Below are positions 24,025 to 36,483 of a DNA stretch of 64,000 nucleotides, piece by piece. Under the pieces are notes generated by a model that made no database searches, was not told where the DNA came from, and worked only from the letters and a program-made list of their open reading frames with translations. Source of the stretch: Daucus carota subsp. sativus (lineage: Eukaryota; Streptophyta; Magnoliopsida; Apiales; Apiaceae); assembly GCF_001625215.2 (NCBI RefSeq), contig NC_030388.2:27268558-27332557 (forward strand). Reading direction: 5' to 3'. The translations under genes and the position numbers were made by a program. How positions within the stretch are numbered: the stretch's first letter is position 1; every line of letters starts with the position of its first letter.

Positions 24025-25658
24025 TTAAGGTTTGTAAATGAAACCATGTCCACACCTGCATCAAACGGAAAGAAATTGATCAAGAAACAACCATATAAAT
24101 AGCAAATTAAAACAATAGAACTATTCCTATCAAATTTTACAATGATGACTGTAAGAGGCCTAAAGGCACCAAGTTTGCAAACTGGCTCTCTATTATCCTA
24201 ATGCATCAAACAAAAAAAAAGATGTGGAAAATCTGGATCCCTGGGCTACAATACCTACATATGCTGCAAGGCAGAGTAGCTTCGATTAATCTACTAAACT
24301 ATGATTTTGAGAAATATACTACAAAAATTTACACCAACAACAGAGTTATCATTCACTAAGTATCTAGGATCCACTTTTCATTTCTCGTATTAGGTAATGG
24401 CTAATTTTAATGATTAACTATTCACTTCTCACCTTTTTCACACTCTTTTCACATTTTTTACATTATCCTCTACGTAGTAGAAGTAAGAAACACTTTTTTT
24501 AAACTTATCAAAACGGTCCCATATAAGTTCACTTCTGGCTCAAGCCAGAAATCTCAGAAGTTAGAAACCCTACTTTTTTTCGGTCACTTATTTTTGTTTT
24601 TAAATTTGATTTACAAAAATATATATTCCCGGGTTAAAATAATTTACAATGTTTTATTATTAAATTATAATTTTTATACCCGTTAAATTGTAAATATCCA
24701 AACACATAATTAAAAATTATTTTTCTAACCATTCTTCTAAACTAAGTCAAACGCAACATGTCATGATCGGTTCCACTCAAACTCTTGAGATACGCACCTA
24801 AATCATTTAATTAAAATTACTCTGTCCGCCATGTGTAAAAAAAATCGAAAACAGAACTCGGGATGACCAGTAAAAATACCTGCAACGAACAGCTGAGCAA
24901 CCCATATATTTATCGATATAGATCTTGCATCCAGGACATCTCTTCCACCTTCGATTCTTCGCAAGCTGCATCAGCAAAAGATCCTCAGCTTCCCTCTCAT
25001 CCTTACTCAAACTCTGAAACTCCAAACATTCCACCCCCAAATGCCACGGCACACGACAATTCGCGCAGAAATCCCTCTCACAGTACTGACAATTCGACAA
25101 AGTAGCCACCATCCCATCATCAATCAACATAGCAGAGCAATCTTTGTAAGGGCAATAAAATTTCTCCCAGTCAAAAATCACGGCCTCGCATAACGCCTTG
25201 CCCCATCGATCAAACACCTCAAGCGGCAAGATCAAGCGACAATCCTCGGGCTCTAACAGTCCCCTGCAGCCCGGAACAGGGCAGAGGATTTGAGTAATGT
25301 TGTCTTGGAGCTTGCTTGCGATGTACGTAACGATACAATTAGTACAATACGAATGAGTACACCCGTTGATCGAAAAGGCCTCGTTAAAACTCTTCTCATC
25401 GACACATATTTCACACACAAAGAGAGTACTGGCTTGAGTGTTTGATGACTCGCCAGCCTCGAAAGTGGAGTTTAGAGTGATTTTACGACGAGGGTTTCGA
25501 TTTGGGAAGGGGAAGGAGTCGAGAACATGCACGTCTTCGTAATGGGTTTCTTGCGTTGCACGGTTAAGGTCAATGAAGAAGCGTTTCTTGTGGTTTCTTG
25601 GTTGCATGGAGTTACGGTAGGTTTCAACTGAAATGGCGTTTTCTTTGGTGGCTCCCAT
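24025..25658 (-). CDS. RBR-type E3 ubiquitin ligase, shortened RING2
   Basis: Two exons on the minus strand, 25658-24880 and 24055-24025, joined by an 824-bp GT-AG intron, give 269 residues. RING1 starts at C82/C85 and runs to C126/C131. The in-between-RING domain has C169, C174, C190, C193, C198, C201, H206 and C211. RING2 opens at C241/C244 with the likely catalytic Cys at 254 (YMGCSAVRC), then C259 and C261. The protein ends CGHGFIYKP and a stop, where relatives read CG-x-x-FCY-x-CG, so the last zinc ligands of RING2 are missing. Plant relatives (RNF144-like, RSL1-like) pass ubiquitin through the RING2 Cys. The upstream frame stays open for about 35 codons (an Asp-rich run) without an ATG, so the start at 25658 is the first possible one. 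Activity is uncertain; it may be a decaying copy. Confidence 0.8.
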
Positions 25659-25803
25659 CGGTGGGTTGATGGGGACGTGATGGTCGTCGTCGTCGTCGGG
25701 GATTTCGACGATCTCGACTGGCTTGACCTTGGTCGCCTTGGAGACGTATGTGGTTGATGTGTGTACAAGTGATGAAATAGGGTTTGTTTAATATTTTTGG
25801 TTT

Positions 25804-26775
25804 GGGTTAATTATCAAACTCATCACTAAAGTGGACAAATGGTATCAACTTCATCACTGATCTCCACGGGGTCTCAAGTTGCTCACTAAACTCGCTTAAT
25901 GGTATCAAACTCATCACTGTTGTTAAAAAAAAGTAACGGAAGTTAGAGGGAGTGACAGATTGGCGGTTGACGTGGCACATTAATAAAAAAGACTGAAGAA
26001 AAACAAATGAAAGAAAATAAAAAAAAGTAGAAAATAGAAATGCCACATAATTTGAAGTTTATATGAAAATAAAGTATAAACTTTTTATTAAATTGATTTT
26101 AGGATATAATTATCTAAATAAATGTATCGAACTAAATTTTAATATATAATTAACTAAACAATTAAGATTAACTTTTATGTTTTTTATTAGATTATAATTT
26201 TTTTTGAATAATATTGAATTTTTTTCTCTTTTAATAAATTTTATTTATGTGAATATTATTGTTGGCAAAAAAATATTTCCAATTTTTTTTATATCACCAA
26301 CTTTTTCAAAATTTTAAGAAAAATCTAAAGATAGAACATAAAGAAATTCATTTCGATTTTTAACACTTCTATTTCTTTTGGAGTTTTTCGTACCAAACAA
26401 AAACATAAAAATAAATATATGTAAATTTAACATATGAAGCAACATACATTGTCCAAATCTTCAAAAACAACACATAATGTTGAAAAATATTTTTTTGCCA
26501 ACAACAATATTCACATAAATAAAATTTATTAAAAGAGAAAATATTTCAATATTTCAATATTATTTCCTTTCATTTGTTTTTCTTTAGTTTTTTTTATTAA
26601 TGTGCCACGTCAACTGCCAATCTGTCACTCCGTCTAACCTCCGTTACTTTTTTTAACGGCAGTGATGAGTTTGATACCATTAAGCGAGTTTAGTGAGCAA
26701 CTTGAGACCCCGTGGAGATCAGTGATGAAGTTGATACCATTTGTCCACTTCAATGATGAGTTTGATAATTAACCC
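25804..26775. mobile_element. foldback MULE-type element, 10-bp TSD
   Basis: Termini GGGTTAATTATCAAACTC and its inverse bound 972 bp. The direct repeat TTTTTGGTTT flanks it exactly (25794-25803, 26776-26785), fitting the 9-10 bp duplication of Mutator-like elements. The outer arms pair for about 215 bp and a further inner stretch of about 70 bp (around 26205-26275 with 26490-26560) also pairs. The left arm has roughly 170 extra bases. No transposase is encoded. The left end carries four copies of a TCAAACTCATCACT-like motif starting at 25814, 25844, 25874 and 25904. It lies 146 bp upstream of the RBR gene's start codon. Confidence 0.9.
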
Positions 26776-27315
26776 TTTTTGGTTTTTATGAAGGGAAATG
26801 GTAGTTACCTAAAAAAATTGTTTCAATTTATTCTTCGATTGTCTTGACTCCAATAATAACGAGACCCTTTCTATCTATGCACATCAATCATCTAATCACA
26901 ATTTTTGAATTAGGAAATTTCTACGAGTACACATTATCCTTTTATGAAATGCGGATGCATGTAGAGTTCTATTCTAATAAAATTCTTTTTATGAAATGCG
27001 GATGCATGTAGGGTTCTATCCTAATAAAATTCTTAGTTAGGATTTTCGAATTACTAATTTATTTATCTAAACATGTATGAGAAATATTAGGTATCCAAAA
27101 AAGTGTTAACAATTTTATTTTTTTCCCAAATTCAATTGGCAAGATAAGATTGGTTCCTCCCACGCTAATAGACCATATATACTTAATAAAAATTTTGAAA
27201 ACAAATTCTGAGATACGTAGCATTTTCATTTTATAAATTCGTATTTGTTTTAGTTTATCTTTAAAAGATTATAATATCTTGGACGGGCCGAATCACCTCT
27301 CCATAGCAGTTTGAT
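26776..27315. other. spacer with a ~53-bp tandem duplication
   Basis: Two neighbouring copies containing TTTTTATGAAATGCGGATGC and TTCTATYCTAATAAAATTCT lie at about 26937-27035. No gene seen. Confidence 0.6.
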
Positions 27316-27707
27316 GAGCAAGTCCAATAGGTTACCTATCCCATTATTTATAAATAATATAAAATAATAATTGTTAGTATGTCTTAGTGATTTAGGTAAT
27401 CTATTTTTAGTGTCAACTCCAATGGTATTTCCTATATTTGTTCTCCTAAGATTAATTTAATAATAAATTTGGGAGAGAGAAGGGGAAAAGGAGAGAATAG
27501 ACAAAGAAAGAAAGAGAGAGATGATTATATTATTCATAAATATTAAATAGGTAATGGCTAGAGGTTACTTATAAATAGGTAATGGCTAGGAGAATTAAAG
27601 TTCTAGTGATTTAGGATAACACTAGGATAGTGTTGGAGTGCATTTTTTTTACCCATTACCTAAATGTGAGTTTAGGACATCATATAGGTAACCTATTGGA
27701 CTTGCTC
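27316..27707. mobile_element. Tourist-like MITE
   Basis: Begins GAGCAAGTCCAATAGGTTAC and ends GTAACCTATTGGACTTGCTC, a good terminal inverted repeat of the same family as 14342-14705. The flanks are GAT and TAA, so the 3-bp duplication is no longer intact. Confidence 0.78.
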
Positions 27708-27849
27708 TAATATCCTTACAGGCCTGATATGCTAGGCCTGTAGAGATGAGTCCAATCAGTTACTTTCCTAGGTCGACCCAACCATTTCTTTATAGTTTCT
27801 TTTTAGGATGTTTCTTCCAATTTTTTACATCTCAAAACTTATTAAAAAC

Positions 27850-29879
27850 TAGTTGAGAAGCCGCGCGTTGCGGCGGCCTATAGAAATCATATTAATGATT
27901 CAAAAATAATATTTGTAGAACAAAATCAATTTGCAGCAACTTATAAAAATTACATTAATGATTCAAAATTAATATTTGTAGAATAAAATAAATTTTATAT
28001 TATAAACATCTCGATCCAATACCAATATTAATATTTAAAATTGTAAAATTGGACTATAATTCATGAGTGAAAAAATGATAATAAATTTCTACATGTAATT
28101 AACGATTTTAAAGCACGGCGAATCTTAATTTCAATTGTGTTTTTTTTAAAAGTAATCATTTTCTTGACTAACATTATTATTAAGTTTTCTAAACACTGCT
28201 TCTTAGACATTTAGCCATATACATCGATCGTCCAATAAAACAGAGAGTAAGCTTGCAAACAACAACAAATACGTCCGACGACCAAAACAAATATTATAAA
28301 AGAATAACCAACAAACATATATAACTGTGATTAGGGGTTTGTATTCGGTTAATCGAAACCAAAATTCTATGAAAAATTCTACTGAATACTGAACCTAATT
28401 AATTTCGGTTTTGTAACCGAACCGAAATTTAAATTTCGGTTAATATTGAAAACAGAAATTATTAACCGAAATTTTCAGAAAGCCTCTAAAAAGTGAAAAC
28501 TATGAAAATAATTTGAAATAAACATCATTACATCAAGCATTAAGATAATTTGTTGCTTAAAAATTACAACTACAAGTCTCCGATGAGTCAGTTTAAGACA
28601 GTACTTAAAAATATTTAAGTTCACAATCCAAGTTAATAAAAAAATTCTTCAGCCGGAAGCCAGTAGCCAGTCCTCTATTTCTGCACCCGATATCTTCATT
28701 TGATAATGTCACATGCACCTGATTTTTTTTTAAAAGTAAATAAAACTTCGGTTAACCGTGGTTAAAAAACCGAATAACCGAAAAATGAAAATTCGGCTAC
28801 CGAAAACCAAACCGAAATATAAATTTCGATTAACGGAACCGAAATTATTTCAGTTATTCGGTTCGGTTAACCGAACCGAATGCACATCCCTAATCGTGAT
28901 ATTGAGAGAGAGTGTAGGTTGTGTTTAGATGATCCAAAACCCTAAAAAGTAAAAACTATAGGGGTATTTATAAGTGCATAGAGACTTATGTGCTACTCTT
29001 TTCTATAATTAAATAATCTGAAATATGATCAGATTAAAAAACTTGCAAGTTACTATATTTCATAAATAAACTGAAACAGAATCAGATTAATACTTGTAAT
29101 CTATTATATTCAATAAATAATCTGAAACAGAATCAGATTAGTTTATGCCAAGATATATACCATATCAATTAATCTGAAACAATTTTTTTTGATATCTTTC
29201 ATCCAAAATTCCAGAAAATTAGAAAAATAGAACGGAGCTATCTGAGAGGCGCCACCTACACATTTTTTTTTTTTTGATATCTTTCATCCAAAAATCCAGA
29301 AAATTAGAAAAATAGAACACCAGAGAGAGGTAAGGTTGTGGTATTGAGAGAGAGGAGGTTGTCTTTGGATGATCCAAAACCCTGCAACCTATGAGGGTAT
29401 TTATAGGTGCAGACAGACTTGTGTGCTACTCTTTCCCATAATTAAATAATCTGAAACAAAGTCAGATTAAAACTTTGAATTTACTATATTCCATAAATAA
29501 TCTAAAACAAAATCAGAATCTGAAACTTGCTTCTAATATATTCGAAACTATAAAAGGTAGTTCTAATTTTTGATATATTTCATCCAAAAATTCAAGAAAA
29601 TTAGAAGAATAGAAAGTTGTGTGCTACTATTTCCCATAATTAAATACTCTGAAACAAAATCAGATTAAAACCTTGAAGCTACTATATTCCATAAATAATC
29701 TAAAACAAAATCAGAATCTGAAACTTGCTTCTAATATAATTGAAACTAAAAAGGTTAGTTCTAATTTTTGATATCTTTCATCCAAATATTCCAGAAAATT
29801 AGAAAAATAGAACGGAGCTATCTGAGAGGCGCCACCTATACGCCCCTCGCTTCTCCTTTATATAAGTATATTGATAGTC
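27850..29879. mobile_element. composite non-autonomous repeat, unclassified
   Basis: Opens with CTAGTTGAGAAGCCGCGCGT, a GC-rich terminus common to many plant non-autonomous elements, and closes with CGCCCCTCGCTTCTCCTTTA and a TATATAAGTATATTGATA tail. The right half repeats two modules. One holds GATGATCCAAAACCCT, TATTTATA and TGTGCTACTCTTT (about 28930 and 29365). The other holds GATATCTTTCATCCAAAA and AGAAAATTAGAAAAATAGAA (about 29191, 29275, 29569 and 29770). A hAT-like element is inserted at 28332-28892. It may be a Helitron-like or a large MITE; the ends do not settle it. Confidence 0.5.
28332..28892. mobile_element. hAT-like MITE nested in the composite repeat
   Basis: Begins TAGGGGTTTGTATTCGGTTA and ends CGAATGCACATCCCTA, inverted relatives rich in CGGTTAACCGAA. 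The flanking octamers are ACTGTGAT (28324-28331) and ATCGTGAT (28893-28900), an 8-bp target duplication with two changes, as expected for hAT insertions of some age. No transposase reading frame. Confidence 0.75.
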
Positions 29880-30324
29880 AATTGATCCCGCCATCTTCCC
29901 ACTTTTCCTCTATTTTCACGCTACTTCCCTTTATACATTAAAAATCAATGTGTCTCACACCACTCCATCCACTTTTCTTTCACTTTTCCACTATTTTATA
30001 TCTAATTCTTAATTTCCGACTTTTCTTTCACTTTTCCACTATTTTATACCTAATTCTTAATTTCCGTGTCCAAATTAAACGTAAGAACTGACTAGGACGG
30101 AGGGAGTACATATATATTAACCTCCGTGCCTAAACCAAACATAAAAAATTGGCCGGGACGGAGGAAGTAGCATCTAACATCGATTAGTAATTTTTTTTTA
30201 ATTACAACTGGCTGTTCAAAAGTAAAACTGATATCTTTACACCGACCACAATAACTAAACCTTAATATATATTTAGGATTGGATATCAATAAATCTGAAT
30301 ACATACGATGAACAGAGAGAGCCA
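29880..30324. other. 3' flank of RNR2 with remnants of Stowaway-like ends
   Basis: GGACGGAGGGAGTA at about 30095 and GGGACGGAGGAAGTA at about 30155 look like right ends of Stowaway-type MITEs. A duplicated segment (CTTTTCTTTCACTTTTCCAC, TATTTTATA) lies before them. The proximal part may be the 3' UTR of the ribonucleotide reductase gene. Confidence 0.45.
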
Positions 30325-33300
30325 TTAGAAATCTTCATCCAGTTTAAAGACAAAGTTTCCGTCGCCATGTTGTAAATTTGACATAATAGAAGCCTTCTGA
30401 TAATCTCCCACCCGTCTCTCGAAAAAGTTGGCTTTTCCTCTGTCATGAAAGCAAATAAACAGTAGCACGTTAGAATTTCCAAATAGTCAGAAACCCGAAT
30501 CTTCCCTTACAAATCCTTGGAGAAAAACATAGATACTAGAAATGTGTTTCAAAATGTCATATATATTCCTTGGTTCCTCATCTACCAATGTGGACAAAGG
30601 CGATGACTGTATACATTTGCTTCACTAGTGCGTTCAACTTATAATTAAAAGCACTTAAAACTCATTATCAGTTTCCATCGGAATACTTACTGCAAAGAGA
30701 TGAATTCCATCCAGTCAAAGGGATTCTCTACATTGTACTTCCTCTCGCACCCTAAGGCTTCCTGCAAGAGAGTGATTATAGTTTATAGATCACCTTCAGC
30801 TCAATCACAGCCAAAGTATAACTTGAAGACAGGAAAAAATAATAGCCTTACCAACAATCTGTCAGCAACAAATTTTATATACTGGCTCATCAAGGTTGCA
30901 TTCATGCCAATCAAAGCGCATGGGAGGGCCTCACAAACAAACTGACACTCTATATCTACAGCTTCATGCACAATCTGATGAACTTTTTGTGGCTGCAGTT
31001 TCTTCCATAGTAAACTAGATAAACACAATATAAAATCAAAATAGTCCTGTATCACTTCTTTTAGAAACAATGATCAGCAAGTTCAGACCTCGTATATTTA
31101 GCTTTCAACAAAACTAACCTGTATAGACTGCAAGCAAAGTCACAATGAAGACCCTCATCTCTTGAAATAAGTTCATTTGAGAATGTCAAACCTGGCATCA
31201 ATCCTCTCTTTTTAAGCCAAAAGATGGCACAAAAGCTGAGAACAAGATGACGATTACTAGCAAGTAGATTGCGATCACATGCGGGGGGAAAAAAAAAACA
31301 TATCTGGCTATCTGCTAATGTAAAGGACATATAACTATAAGACTCAGACAGCTGGTTTACCTTCCTGAAAAGAATATTCCTTCAACACAAGCAAAAGCAA
31401 CAAGTCTTACCGCAAAAGACGTAGAACTGCATGAGAATGCAAGGAATAGCTGATGACATTTAGTCCCAACAGTGTATTCAGTTGGAAAATAAAATTATCT
31501 ACCTAAAATATCAATATACAAAATCCTATTCACTTAGTTTAAGAGTTTTCATTGAAGGACATTGCACTGACGTTGCATTAAACTATCTATCTAAAGATTC
31601 TGTTCAAACTAATCTTTACATTGTAGTGGATGAGAACAGAACACAGTTTCGGGAATCTATGTAGCTTTTTAAGAGACATGATTAACTTCTAATACACAAG
31701 CAACGGGGGAGGGAGGGAGGGTGCCTTAAGCAAGAGAAGAGATATCAAACATAGAATTCCTTTTTCTTTTCTTTTTTCAATTTGCTTCTAGCGGGCAAGT
31801 CTGATCAAAGTACAATCACCAATTAAGATGCAACAAAGTTCCTAAAAATATATTAACCGCAATCCAGTCCATCAGAAAATTATGATGATACCTTCTGATC
31901 CAGTTTAAAGCCCACTGAGCTTTTTGAGCAACACATGGAATACTTTCAATGGCATTAAACAATCTATGCTTCTCCATCGAATCTTTGATATATGTTTCCA
32001 AAAGTAAGCTGTACATCTCTACAAAAATGGCAAGTTAATCATATCAAATATCAGATAGATCATGACTGGAATGGAAGAATATCACTGCTAAATGAATACA
32101 AAACACTACCAGAATGAATATTTTCCATTGCAATCTGAAAACCATAAAAAGCTCGAGCCTGTCAAGAGAAACAACAGTTGATGCTATTCAACGAGGAGAC
32201 ATAAGTACGATCGGCATATAATGTAGTCATCTCCACCTGCTATCTGTTTCTGCGAAGCACTGTCGACATAATGGCACATATAAGGTTAAATTAATTCTGT
32301 TACATACCCTAAGGGTTACCCCATTTCATAAAGAAATCCGTTAATACAAAATTTAGTGGCAAGTCATAACAATCCCAGTCTTTCAGCCTCTACAGGATTC
32401 TGAAATTCAAGTCACATACTTCAGGATTTCACTTTTACTAGCAAGTATCAAGAAAGTGATCAACCTATGACTTTGTGATTTGTGATACGAGAACCGATCT
32501 TATATATTGACCTGTTCATATTTCTAAATCCTAAGGGAAGAAGAAAAGCAATTGTAGCAACATGGCTGATTAAGTATACAATTGTAACAGATAAGACTTC
32601 ACAATTTGGTCTTTCTTTTCTTTCACCAAGATGGACTTCACAATTTGGTCAAAATCAATATATTTTCCACCATGAGTCCATGACAGTGATGCAACGTACT
32701 ACTAATATATGTTTCATATGTACGCTTAGGATAAACTAAAGATTTTGCAGTCAATTACAATATCGAATCTTAATCTTATACCAACATTACATGCTTCAAA
32801 ATTTAAATTAGCGCAATGCCTCAATTGTTGTTAATTTACCTCAGGAATTTGAACATCATTCAAAAATCTTGCAGCTAAATTTTCCAGAACAATTCCATCT
32901 GATGCAGCGAAAAAGGCCAAAACGTGGCTTATAAAATGTTTCTCAGAAGTAGACAAAGTTTCCCAGTGTTGCACATCGAGAGAAAGATCAACTTCCTCCA
33001 CTGAAGCCCAGACATTTAAATAACATAGCAATTAGATAGAGCAAATATAAGGACTCTGTAACATTAAACTGCTTTACAAGGAGAAAAATGGTTGATTAAT
33101 CCCCCGCTCTTATTCAGTTAGACTATCAATAAGATGGTACCCCTGTCAAATTAAGCATTTAGAATCACCCAATGACAAACATAAAACGCCCAAAAATACA
33201 CATTTATGTAGACATCCATTTCCACAGGCTATGCAGCTGTAATTAGTATTGTCACAACTAATATAAAAGCATCTTCAGGCAATTTATCAAATAAAAATAT

Positions 33301-34490
33301 TATTGCTAATTCACTTGATTAGTTTCACAAAAAGTTCACTGTCCCCATCACCCAAGCATGCTTCATTGTGTCACCAGACAACCGTATTATTTTGCAGTAG
33401 TAAGGTATTAGGCAGATCAGTATAAAAAAGGTGCAGATTGCACCAAGCAGTGGTTGGGTTAGTTCAAATTTGGAATATATAACAGGACCGATCGATTTAA
33501 AACCTTTTTAAATCTTATGGCAAGTCCAACAATGTCTTAAAATGATTCCAAAGCTAAAATTTAAGACATTTGGAAGAAATGAGTGCTCCAACAATGTCCT
33601 AGTGGTGCCTTAAAACACTACTACATCCAACAAGTGCCTTACTTTTAAGGCACCACTATGCAAGTGCTAAACCATTTTTATCAATAAAAAAATTAGTTTC
33701 CCTTCATTTTAACACATCTCTTTCCTTTCATATTTTCACTTCCCTCCAATAATAATTCAAATATATTATTATTTTAATAATAAGGCATGTTGTTGGGGTT
33801 CATACATCAAAATGATGTCCTAAATTACTAAGAGTCTAAGACACCATTTTTTATTAGCGAGATGGTCCCTAACAAGAGATTGTTGGGAACAATCTATACC
33901 TAATAAAATATCGGGGATAGCAAAAAACCCTAAAGTGGGTGTATAAACCGCGGATAGGCCTGATGGCCCCCCTGCATACACATAATAAACCTAGTGTAAT
34001 CTCTTTCCGCTATAAAATAATGCGGATAGTTTGATGCAACAAACCCATATCAAGGACCCGGACCCTTTTTATTATATTCATAAGGCATTTAGTAATTAGT
34101 AGTACATTGTTGAACTCGCTCTTCACAAAAACTAGATTAACCAGCCCCTTCAACCTCAACCAAATCGACTAGGCACTATTTACCAAAATATCACAACATA
34201 TAACAAAATTTGAGAGCCTATACAAATCAAAGTACATATGCATGAACAACATAGCCATTAGCCACACAAAATAAAAACCTAACACAAATTTTAATAAAAA
34301 TCCACCGACATATATATAGATATATTGAGAGAAAACCTGCCCAAAAACTGGCTTGAGCCCTCTTATACATCTCCCAGAGTTGAGGGTATTTAATAGGGAA
34401 CATACAGAACTTCTGGGGCTGTTCCATTAGTATTGGCTCTTCTTCTTCCTCAATTTGCACTCCTTTTGTTTCATTTTTACTACAACTCAT
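30325..34490 (-). CDS. RNR2: ribonucleoside-diphosphate reductase small subunit
   Basis: Supplies the diiron-tyrosyl radical subunit (R2) that lets ribonucleotide reductase make dNTPs. Nine minus-strand exons: 34490-34337, 33000-32840, 32158-32110, 32018-31892, 31426-31361, 31235-31119, 31014-30852, 30761-30691, 30439-30325, giving 340 residues, the normal size for plant R2 (TSO2/RNR2A). Visible hallmarks are [20 protein letters not shown] at the N-terminus, [17 protein letters not shown] (iron ligand Asp region), the ENIHSEMYSLL helix (Glu and His ligands), [30 protein letters not shown] (Glu and His ligands), and the C-terminal tail FVFKLDEDF that binds the large subunit. All phases join cleanly. 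Intron 1 is long and holds a MITE. Expression should peak in S phase, but no E2F site was recognised. It appears intact. Confidence 0.95.
33519..34121. mobile_element. MITE with internal insertion, in RNR2 intron 1
   Basis: The left end GGCAAGTCCAACAATGTC and the right end TTGTTGAACTCGCTC resemble the GAGCAAGTCCAAC family at 14342 and 27316. The left part repeats short TCCAACA and GTGCCTTA motifs. From about 33880 to 34080 the composition changes (CCGCGGATAGGCC, GACCCGGACCC), suggesting that a fragment of another repeat was inserted. The target duplication is not clear. Confidence 0.5.
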
Positions 34491-34752
34491 TTTTTCCTGT
34501 GTCCAGAATCTTGAAATATCTGTGATTGCAAAATATATAAAAAGTCAGATTAAAGGGATTATTTCAGACACAAGCCTTTGAGAAACAGAACAAGACACAT
34601 ATGTACATGTAAATCAGTGTATGTGTTAACGATGATATGTGAAAGCGATGTTCTGGTTTTGTCCCTGCAATCGCGTATATTTATTTCTGGAGTATTTTTC
34701 TGAAGGTTTTTTTTTTCCGGATTCGGTTTTCATGCTAAATACAAAACCAATA
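34491..34752. other. promoter-side flank of RNR2
   Basis: Presumed 5' UTR and proximal promoter of the minus-strand RNR2 gene. It is AT-rich with a TTTTTTTTTCCGG run near 34709. No distinctive element was recognised. Confidence 0.4.
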
Positions 34753-35012
34753 CTCCCTCCGTCCCCCTCAATTGTTTACAAGGGGGACACGGAAACCAAG
34801 ACAATGTACGAAAAATGAGTAAAGTTAGATAAAAAATGAATATTTAATAATAGATTTGAGATAGTGAAGGATAGTGAAGGAAAATAGTGGGTGTAGTAGT
34901 AGTTTTTATTGTTAAATATGAGATAGTAAGGGAAGACCATGGGTGTAATGATGGGAAAAACTTGCTAACGTAAATAAATGAGAGGGTAAAGAAATGAGAG
35001 GGACAGAGGGAG
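34753..35012. mobile_element. Stowaway-like MITE, TSD TA
   Basis: Begins CTCCCTCCGTCCCCC and ends GGGACAGAGGGAG, flanked by TA on both sides. This is the standard plan of Tc1/mariner-derived Stowaway MITEs. A sister copy lies at 60684-60934. It sits about 260 bp upstream of the RNR2 start codon. Confidence 0.9.
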
Positions 35013-36468
35013 TATTGATTATCAAGAAAAATATCAAACTTTTTGCAAGAGCAAAAAAGAAAAATATCAAATTAAAATTAACATTTCAATATATGATATA
35101 AATTGTGTGCATTTAATTATAATAAAAATAATAAAATTACCACTCTTTGTGCTACTCTCATATTGAAATTTAGTGTTTTTTTTTTTGAGTAAATCATATT
35201 GAAATTTACTTGATGAGTTCGTGGTGCATAATTTCATCAAGTTTCAAAAAGTGGTTATAATTTTAAATTTATAAATAAGTGATCAAAATTTTTACTGAAT
35301 TTTAAGATGATGATTGCACTTTATAAATTACACTTAGTAAATTTGTAATTTATATCGAATTTCACACATATAATCACGTCTTAAAAAAAATAAGTAAATA
35401 GATAAGATCATAATATCATAAGAATATATATATATATATATATATATAATAAATTGAAGAAAAAAATTGATATCACATACACGCATATATATCAGTATTT
35501 TTAAAATTATATAAAATTGGATCTAATTATCTTAATTTATTATTTATATTACAAATTCATATAAAATTATATATAATTTAAAAATAACTAATTAAAATTC
35601 ACATTGCACATATTACGAACTAGTAATTTTTAATCAACTATTTTACTAACAAAAATAATTGAAGATTTTATGAAAAGAATTCACTGTCCAACTAATTATA
35701 AATATTTAATAGACAAAGGTAGATAAAAAAAAAAAAATTGAGCTAATTTTGATATGCATCACACAATCAAACTCACTCCTCCTTGAACAATCAAACTCAC
35801 CGGTGAAATGAGAGGAGATGTTAATCAGATGTTTTGGTCAACTGATTAACGTAGATATAGTAGATGATTTGACTAGCGGATTGAATTAACTGTTTTTCAT
35901 AAAATAGTTCGATAAATAACTGATTGATTAGTTTTTCTTGACACAAATCAAAACCTCTAATCCAAAAAACTCCTCAAAAGTAGCTTCTTCAAAATTAATT
36001 TTTTGAATCCAAACCTCTATTTCAATATGCTAACTACCAAACACTCATTTCAACAGATTTTAATGATCAAATCTCTAAAACACCTCAAATCTCTAATTTT
36101 ACTCCAAAATTCTAGTTTCCAAACATGCCCTTGTAGTGTGATGGGTTTTCTCGACCGGACAAGGATATATTAAGGATTAAAATTTATTTCTATTCAATTT
36201 AGTTTTTTATCCAAGAATTATGGATGATTTGGTGTTTATAAATAAAGTTGAGAAAAAAGCAAACTAAAATTTCTTTAATATCAACTACTCATTACACACG
36301 ATCATCACATTTCGGTGAATTTTTGGTCAAATAATTATTGATAGATGTTTGTTCCAACCTCATTTTTGTTAATCACCAATTTTTTCCGCCATTATTGATC
36401 ATTAATTCACAAACTAAAAATTTTCATCAATTCTATAAATCTGATATAAAATATGATAATTATTTTAT
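35013..36468. other. very AT-rich spacer
   Basis: No gene. An (AT)n microsatellite of about 22 bp lies at 35427-35448. A segment at about 35810-36130 with repeated TTGATTA/TAATCAG motifs, ending CCAAACATGCCC, may be a hAT-like MITE, but its left end was not resolved. Confidence 0.45.
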
Positions 36469-36483
36469 GAGTAAATACAGATT

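Noticed and set aside
25472-25768. Minus-strand open frame of 98 codons overlapping the start of the RBR gene
   Set aside because: It is in a different frame from the RING domains, low in complexity (Pro/Ser/Thr runs), and is a shadow of the true coding exon and its leader.
25807-26046. Minus-strand open frame of 79 codons in the foldback element
   Set aside because: It lies in the inverted-repeat arm, has no domain, and the same arm is repeated in the opposite orientation. It is chance.
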